Program-made: the position numbers and the translations under genes
Source: Cephalotrichum gorgonifer
Taxonomy: Eukaryota; Ascomycota; Sordariomycetes; Microascales; Microascaceae
Direction: 5' to 3'
DNA length: 64,000 nt
Assembly: GCA_900312665.1 (NCBI GenBank)
Contig: ONZQ02000011.1
Coordinates: 830,459-894,458, forward strand
In this document: in pieces, positions 57,930 to 64,000 of the stretch
How positions within the stretch are numbered: position 1 is the stretch's first letter
Layout of the letters: every line of letters starts with the position of its first letter
Notes under the pieces: model-generated
Databases searched by the model: none
The model's input: only the letters and a program-made list of their open reading frames with translations
Told to the model about the DNA's origin: nothing

Positions 57930-59898
57930 CCTGTCGGGCTCAGTCTGATGACCGGACGGTATGGGCTGATCAGAGAAGGGCAACGCAGCTTGGGTTTCGG
58001 CGCGGTCGAGGCCGGTGGGAAGGGTGGGTTACAGCCCGGCACAGAAAGGCGGGTGCGGGAGCGGTTCCCCGGACCACCCAGGTCGCGTGGCTGTCTTGGG
58101 GATGGCGAATGGGAGGAGGAGAGGGGTATTCCTGAGGGGTGGCCGTATTGGTGCTGACCCTGTCTAAGGGGGCCTTGTCGTACGAGGCGGAAGACAAAGG
58201 TAAGATTCGGTATCGCAAGGGTAGATATGATGGCCAGATGCTATGTAAGTGGGCAGGGTCCTATACCACCCAGCATTGGCAGAGGGGAACGACGTCGTAT
58301 GACGGGGGAGCTGAGCATGGGGTGTCGGGTTGCAGAAGATGCTACCTCTCTCGTGTGGACCTGTCAGTTATCTTGATTGGCGCGGCGGCTCTATCTCACC
58401 AGTCGGACGCGACGAGGTGGGAATCGAACAAGGCGTGTCCCCGGTGGAGGGGAATAGAAGGAAGATCGGCGTGAGAGGAAAGCTTGTTAGTGACGCGGCG
58501 TCTCGATGGAATGAACAATAAAATACTCGTATGTTTTTCCCCCCTTGGTTCCTGGTTTATATTCAATGGGGGGCCTAAGATGCAATAGCCCGTGAACTCT
58601 CTGGCTGAGGGCGAAAGTCGGTATTAGCGGACGGGCGGCGGCGGGGCCCCTGGATGTTCTTCGAGAAAATCTTGGGCGGAACGATGCTTTGAGCCATCGT
58701 ACGATTTTGAGTGGGGATCGGCCGACGGGAACGACGGGGTGGAGTGTGTGTTGGAAGGGGGGGGCGTGAACTTTAGTGGGTCAACGACGGATGGACCATT
58801 CAGCGCTCGCAGCTCGGAGCTAAAGGCTCCCGCGCCACGCCGAGGGTCTTGTGAATTCGTGGATAGAGCTTGGCCTCGCTTTACGTAAGTGTGGCTGAAC
58901 ATGGGCCCATCGCCACTCTGGCCAGGTCGATACTCTCATGCTAGTGAGTGTAGGAAACTATAAATGTCTCTTGGGGGGTAGCTTCTCCTCCACAGCCGAG
59001 GTAAAAGAGCTTGGGGAGGCGGACAAACAACAACAATCACCTAGCAGAATCGGTCGGACCGTGACACAGGGGGTCATTATCCGGCTCGCATATCCGAAGA
59101 GTCTAGACTATTTAGACTAGATTGAACTCTGGGGAGCCACTGGGAAAGACGCTAGAGACGACGTTACTTGTAAACAGAAAAACGCGCCGCCCCATCCGAT
59201 CTAATTAGCACTCATTCCATACTTCAACGGGTAGTATCTCGGGAACAGGTGGCGATCCCAAAGAGCTAGGACCATCTGTCTCGGCCGATACCGGGAGTCG
59301 GATCCGGCTCCGGCGCCGAGGCTCCGCCCTGTCCACGACCACAAATGCATCTGACATCATGATGGATAGATCAAGTGGGCCCAGTATCTACGGGGACAAG
59401 TATTTTAACACTGAGTAGTGGTTTAAAGCCCAAGCTCCTGCTGGGTTGTGTATTTGGTATATAGCAATTAAGTAGAACACATAAAGAAATGGTAGAAAAA
59501 GGTAAGAAAAAGATATATATAGACAAGAAACCGGATTTTCCCATCATCAAAAAGTTTCAACCAGGGTCAAGGACCGAAAAAGCAGTTCTTCCTTCAACTC
59601 CGCTTCATCACATCGCAGAAACACCCGACGGGGGCGTGAAAAAAAAAAGAAGAAACACTAAGAAAGTGGGGAACGAAAGAGGGGAGAAGAAGAAGAAAAC
59701 AGGGCATGGAATGATAGAATCTTCCACGCCAGAATGATGAATACCAGACTCATTGGAGAAAGTAGTGACAGGTAGGAGTGATCCGTCCTTTTTCGTCGCG
59801 AGGGTATATATGAAACCCCCCTTCCCCCTTCCACTCATCGTAGGTTCCTGATTTTCTTTCTTTTTTTCTTTTTTTTTCTGTTTTACTTTTTAGACCAC
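57930..59898. promoter_or_regulatory. Upstream region of bHLH factor / 3' region of membrane protein gene
   Basis: About 2 kb in a tandem minus-strand setting, so it holds the bHLH promoter and the 3' end of the membrane protein gene. Only chance open frames; an A-rich tract lies at 59480-59700 and a T-rich tract at 59850-59890. Confidence 0.45.
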
Positions 59899-61656
59899 TC
59901 ACCACATGTCCTCCGCGCTCTGAACCATAGCCACGGTAGGCGTCTTAGGCTCAAGCCTCTTCATCCTCTTCCTGTCCGCCTTGGTGACGAGCGACGGCGT
60001 GACGGGCACCATCGGGGAGAATGGCTGGTAGGGCGAGTATGGCACCGCGGCCCCCGTGAACGGCGTCCTCTGGCCGAACCCAGGCGACAGCGGGCCCGCC
60101 CTCTCGAAGGTGGTCTGCTTCGTCTGGAAGGAGGAGTTGGTGGGCGACGCGAGGGACGACTCGTACGCCCTGAGGGGCAGAGTGCCGCCCGTGCGGACCG
60201 CGCTAGGGCGGGAGAAGCTGGACTCGGGCTTGGGCGAGAGGGGCAGGGTCGGGGTCGACGACGGGAAGCGGCCGGAGCGGGGGGAGGCCGGGAGGGTGGG
60301 GAAGCGGTTCACGCCCGGCTTGGGAGACTGCGGAAGGCCGACCAGGGGCGCCTGGGAGTGCTCGGAGTTGGCGGAGGTGGGCTCGAACTCCGTGGGAACA
60401 CCCGAGGTGTTGCGCGAGTGGTTATTTAGGGGTCGGCGGCCTAGCCTCTCATCGATGCTCTGGCTGCTGTCGGGGGAGTCACCGCCGGGGGTGAGGGGTA
60501 GGACCTGGGTACTCCTCGATGCGCGCAGGGGGAGCTGGTCCGTCGGGAGGGGTGGCGGCGGAGCCGGGGCGTACTGGCGAGGCGGGATGGTGTTCATCTC
60601 CCGAGACTCGCGGGGGAAGGTCCCCGACATGGGGGTCATGATGGGGGAGGAGATGCTAAGGGCCTTGGGCTTTTTCTTGGGCGACATCAGAGACGAGAAG
60701 ATGGAGGACGCCTTGGACTGGCGCTTCTCCGGCTCGAGTGGGACGAAATCCAGGTGCGCGGGCTTCACCTTCTCCTTCTTGAGGAGAGTGGGGGCCGGCG
60801 CCGCACTGGAGGTCGAAGGCCGCGAGGGGCCCGCCGCGGGAAGGGCGCTGCTGCTCCTGTTGTCGCTCGTGAGAACGGGGATGGGCGGCGGCTCGGTTCC
60901 GTTGCGCTTCGCCTCGTCGTGCTCCATCACGTACTTGTACATGTCTTCCAGCTGTGCCTGGGCCATGGCTTTATCGGCGGTGACGACTCTCTGGTCGACG
61001 TTCGAGTTGATTCCGAGGGGTGATCGGGTTGTCAATGCCGGCGACGCAGGGTACACGTATGCGCTCTGGTCAATGGAGGGGGAGGAGAAGTTGGTGTTGA
61101 TGTTTAGCGAGATTGGGCTGCGGGGGATGCTCCGGGGTGAAAGTGGCGGCTCGGGGTAACGTAGTTCTGGTGGCGGTAGCTCGACGACTTGCTGCGGCTT
61201 GTCGACCTTGCGAAGGAATTCGGCTTCGTTCTCGGCGTTGGTGAGACGTTCTCTTCGGCGCTTCGAGAGAATGATGAGGACGAGGGCGACGATAATTAGC
61301 GAGAGGGCGTAGGACCCGACGATGCCTCCGATTTGCGCGGGGAGATAGTCTGTATTGGCCGAAGCAGTGCTGGCGACCGACGCCGGCTTATCGTCTCTCC
61401 TTTGGAGGGGGGTGGGCGATGCGCTAGCGAGGCGACACAGAAAGAATGACGGAGCGGTGATGAAGAAGAGAAGAAGAGAGTGTTGACGAGGTGAAGGAAA
61501 CACTCGGCGAAGACTTATAAGAGAAGAAGTGTGCGCGTGGGTATTAGAAACGGAAGCAGTAGCAGCAGACTTTAGGAGAGAAGCAGAGGAAGGAAAGGAA
61601 GAGGTGGTCGCGGCCGGCGATGTATTGGGTGAGGGCAGATTGTGACTGCGTCTCAT
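59899..61656 (-). CDS. Single-pass membrane protein with long disordered tail, function unknown
   Basis: Single exon of 585 aa. Residues 59-77 (HSLLLFFITAPSFFLCRLAS) may be an internal signal sequence, and residues 109-130 (IGGIVGSYALSLIIVALVLI) a transmembrane helix, followed by stop-transfer SKRRRERL. The remaining ~450 residues are Ser/Pro-rich with many SP and TP sites, so probably a cytosolic phosphorylated tail. The C-terminus KADRKRMKRLEPKTPTVAMV looks basic and conserved-like. It resembles a type of Pezizomycotina hypothetical protein, but I do not recognise it by name. Other possibilities are a Wsc/Mid2-like cell wall sensor; no cysteine-rich ectodomain is seen, which argues against a WSC protein. 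Confidence 0.75.
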   Translation of the reverse strand: MRRSHNLPSPNTSPAATTSSFPSSASLLKSAATASVSNTHAHTSSLISLRRVFPSPRQHSLLLFFITAPSFFLCRLASASPTPLQRRDDKPASVASTASANTDYLPAQIGGIVGSYALSLIIVALVLIILSKRRRERLTNAENEAEFLRKVDKPQQVVELPPPELRYPEPPLSPRSIPRSPISLNINTNFSSPSIDQSAYVYPASPALTTRSPLGINSNVDQRVVTADKAMAQAQLEDMYKYVMEHDEAKRNGTEPPPIPVLTSDNRSSSALPAAGPSRPSTSSAAPAPTLLKKEKVKPAHLDFVPLEPEKRQSKASSIFSSLMSPKKKPKALSISSPIMTPMSGTFPRESREMNTIPPRQYAPAPPPPLPTDQLPLRASRSTQVLPLTPGGDSPDSSQSIDERLGRRPLNNHSRNTSGVPTEFEPTSANSEHSQAPLVGLPQSPKPGVNRFPTLPASPRSGRFPSSTPTLPLSPKPESSFSRPSAVRTGGTLPLRAYESSLASPTNSSFQTKQTTFERAGPLSPGFGQRTPFTGAAVPYSPYQPFSPMVPVTPSLVTKADRKRMKRLEPKTPTVAMVQSAEDMW

Positions 61657-64000
61657 GGCTGATATAGCGTTAGGGGCTCGCGGGACGCCGGCAAGGTGCT
61701 ATAGGGATATGATGGGTGATCCTCCACTTTCTGATCGGCGGTCCTGGAGAGGAAGACGAAACATGACTTGAAAGAGATTGTGCATGAGGGAGAGGGAAGG
61801 AGTAAGGTTTCTGACGAGACAAACGACCCAGAACTGGTATATACGGGTCCTGTCACTGGGCGGCTGTTGGTGCACTGGTGTGTGCCGAGTTGGGGGCGGG
61901 AGGGGGTGTGGCATACCCCTGCGGCCATCCGGAACTCAAAAAGGCCTGGTCCCGTCAGTTGAGAGAGGGCTTTATTGACTGAATATGATATTAGTCTAGT
62001 CCCTGTTCGGCTCCTGTCTTATGCCATCCCCTCCCCGGGATCCAATCGCCTCCTCGTCCTCCTCGAATCCCTTCCCCTTTGAGGAGCTCGTCATCTCTTC
62101 TTTGGGGTGCTCTTGTGGCCATTCCCGCACCTCGCATGAGAAGCTGGAGGGGGGAGGGGATTTCTCTCCTCCGGGATGGGTAGCGCCCGTCATTGGCAGA
62201 GGGCGGTTGGGTCGCAGACAAGACGGGAGGTTGAAGGACGGCAACACTGGGATGTGGTTGGACGGATCGACGTGACGACAGGGGTAGGTTAAGCGCCCGG
62301 AGATGGGAGGAAATAGAAACAGGGATGTTGATTGGGCGGTGTGGGGAATGATTTTCGGAACCGTGCGCGCAGATCAACGCTGTCTGCGTCCTTCCCCTCC
62401 TCGTGCACTCGGACAAGCACGTATTCCCATCACAGAGTCACCTGAAGAAACCTTTCTTTGGACGGCTCATTGGCGGACATCCTTGTCACACGGGCGTACC
62501 GTACCCTGTCAAAAGTGTTGACCTGGGTATTAGCCGCTCGTGCCCATGCCTGTCCCTTGTCTTCTTCCCAGCCCCCCCCACCCGCCCCCCTCTTCTTCTG
62601 GGCATTATTCGAATATAATATTACCATCCATGCGCTGTCCGTCAATGCCATCTGACTGGATTCCAATATCAAATTCTTCATGGGAACCGGGAATCAAAGT
62701 CCCGAGCCAGGGCGGGATACCTGGGAGTCGAAACCGAAACAGCACCTCGGCCCCCAACAGCATCATCACCCGCCGAGAACTGTCTGTCGGTCGGCCTTAT
62801 ACCAGATCATTTTCTCGAGCCTAAATATTAAGCTAGGGAGGATATGAGAGAGAAAGGCCCAGTCCCCTCGCTCCCCCTCAATGCATAATGTGATGTTTAT
62901 GCTCATTGGTAGCATAGCGTGCTGGGAATGTGACGACCATCCCCGATCGGATCAGTGACAGCGGCGGTCAGCATGCGATGTGGAAACACAACTCGGTCCA
63001 GCAACCTTGAGATTCCGATCTAACTCCTTTATCTCTGGTCGCTAAAACGTGAGTCGTGAATTGTCGAATTCTGGTCGCACGATGTGATGCTCGACTTCGG
63101 CACGTCATAGCAATGTTTGATTCGAAGGCTTCAAATTGTGATGGGCATTCGTTCGGCTTTTGATGCCGTGAGTTTTGTTGGATGCAGGTCGCATCACATC
63201 CCTGGCTCGGTCTAGCCCCGGTACGTTTTCCCCTGTGTGGGTTCCCCTTGCTGCCGAAGTCGCTGCCAAGTGCTATTTATATCTCGCCGCCTGTGAAGGT
63301 AGACTGGTTACCCAGTCCTGCAGGTGGCGCATATACTGGAAGCATACAAATGCCTGTAGACGGACGCATTTGCTTGGGTGGGACTACTGGTGCAGAGGTC
63401 TGGCCTTTCTGAAGATTTGCGGAGCATGGCTTGATGCACACGACGTTAGTGTGGCCTCGTGGGCCCTCGTGGCCCCATGCTGCGAGTGAAAGTGGATTGT
63501 GCGTCCTGCTTTCTCAGCTCGGGATGTGGGATGCATCCATCATGTGTGCTTGTACGGAGTACTCTTAGCTGCCATGGGTATTAGGCGGCTTGCTTCCCTT
63601 GCTGGGCACGTACCACTTGCGACTCTGTCTTATCGATAAGGACCAGCAAAGCTGCCTAATTCTTCTGCCACCTGCCATCATATGTCGGAACCCCACCTGT
63701 CACCTCTGGCTTAACAGAAGAACAATGAAGCAGGCCATGGACGCGCCTTCAAAGGTGCAAGACGCGAAATAGCTGTAACTGGTACAGGTTTGCCCCACCT
63801 TACCCGTATCCCACCACTGAAAATTCCTCGAAAGATACTGCCTCTCCCACTTTATGAAGTACCCCTAGCTCATGTGACCGCCTGGCTTGTTCGCGTTGTG
63901 CCATTTTAAACCATACAGACGCGTCTCCCCAAACACGGCTCTTGACACGACTGAACTTTTACTAGTGATATTTTCCCTGTGACATCAAACGGCGAGGAGG
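61657..64000. other. Gene-free region at the right edge
   Basis: The 2.3 kb start with the promoter of the membrane protein. TACGGAGTA occurs at 63553-63561. No supported open frame or RNA. The window ends before any further gene begins. Confidence 0.45.

Noticed and set aside
58415..58440. TTCGATTC-like tRNA B-box on the minus strand
   Set aside because: The flanking bases do not pair into a T-stem and no A-box fits upstream.
60056..61159. Plus-strand frame of 367 aa
   Set aside because: Antisense shadow of the membrane protein gene, with no domain.

Overview
The window is nuclear DNA of a filamentous ascomycete (Pezizomycotina, most likely Sordariomycetes-like). The evidence is intron-containing protein genes with short GT-AG introns (mostly 51-115 nt, with TGCTGAC or TACTAAC-like branch sites), GC-rich coding sequence, CT-rich leaders, and fungal families such as a TOK K+ channel, carboxy-muconate cyclase, an SREBP-like bHLH factor and an Lsb5-type VHS protein. 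I could not name the species. I rebuilt 17 gene models, a partial gene at the left edge and one gene relic. I joined exons by hand and checked that the reading frame stays intact across each junction; two genes (the TOK channel and the alpha/beta-hydrolase-like gene) have an unresolved frame problem.

Layout: 1-8.4 kb holds the 3' end of a UFD4/TRIP12-type HECT ubiquitin ligase, the complex I 30 kDa subunit, and a long NOT4 ubiquitin ligase. 8.9-22.7 kb holds a TOK-type K+ channel, an alpha/beta-hydrolase-like gene with an apparent frameshift, a neutral ceramidase, a tiny predicted mitochondrial protein, and an SRS2/UvrD-type helicase. 23.3-24.2 kb is a relic of a fungal PD-(D/E)XK-like hypothetical family, broken by three in-frame stops. 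24.6-29.0 kb is a divergent aromatic-catabolism pair: carboxy-cis,cis-muconate cyclase and an intradiol ring-cleavage dioxygenase. 29.9-39.9 kb is a core housekeeping block: APC/C subunit CDC27, a DUF2461 protein, F-actin capping protein alpha, cytochrome b5 and TFIIE-beta. 41-42.5 kb is a four-finger C2H2 factor. 42.5-53.1 kb is about 10.6 kb with no convincing gene; it contains a T/G homopolymer block and a 20-N gap. 53.1-61.7 kb carries three minus-strand genes: an Lsb5-like VHS protein, an SREBP-like bHLH factor and a single-pass membrane protein. The right end is non-coding.

Functional links: the only obvious pathway cluster is the muconate cyclase/dioxygenase pair, which share a roughly 1.9 kb intergenic region and act in the same type of aromatic-ring degradation. 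HECT ligase, NOT4 and CDC27 are all ubiquitin-system proteins, but nothing suggests co-regulation. Several divergent gene pairs share compact intergenic promoters, and CACGTG palindromes recur in such regions.

Most interesting observations: the nonsense-riddled gene relic with no frameshifts; NOT4, whose C-terminal half lies behind a 0.9 kb intron containing its own TATA-like element, with an alternative early stop; an SREBP-like factor ending exactly at the motif that in longer relatives precedes the membrane region; Thr instead of Ser at the expected nucleophile site of the ceramidase; a frameshift at a C7 run in the hydrolase-like gene; and the 10.6 kb gene-free block.
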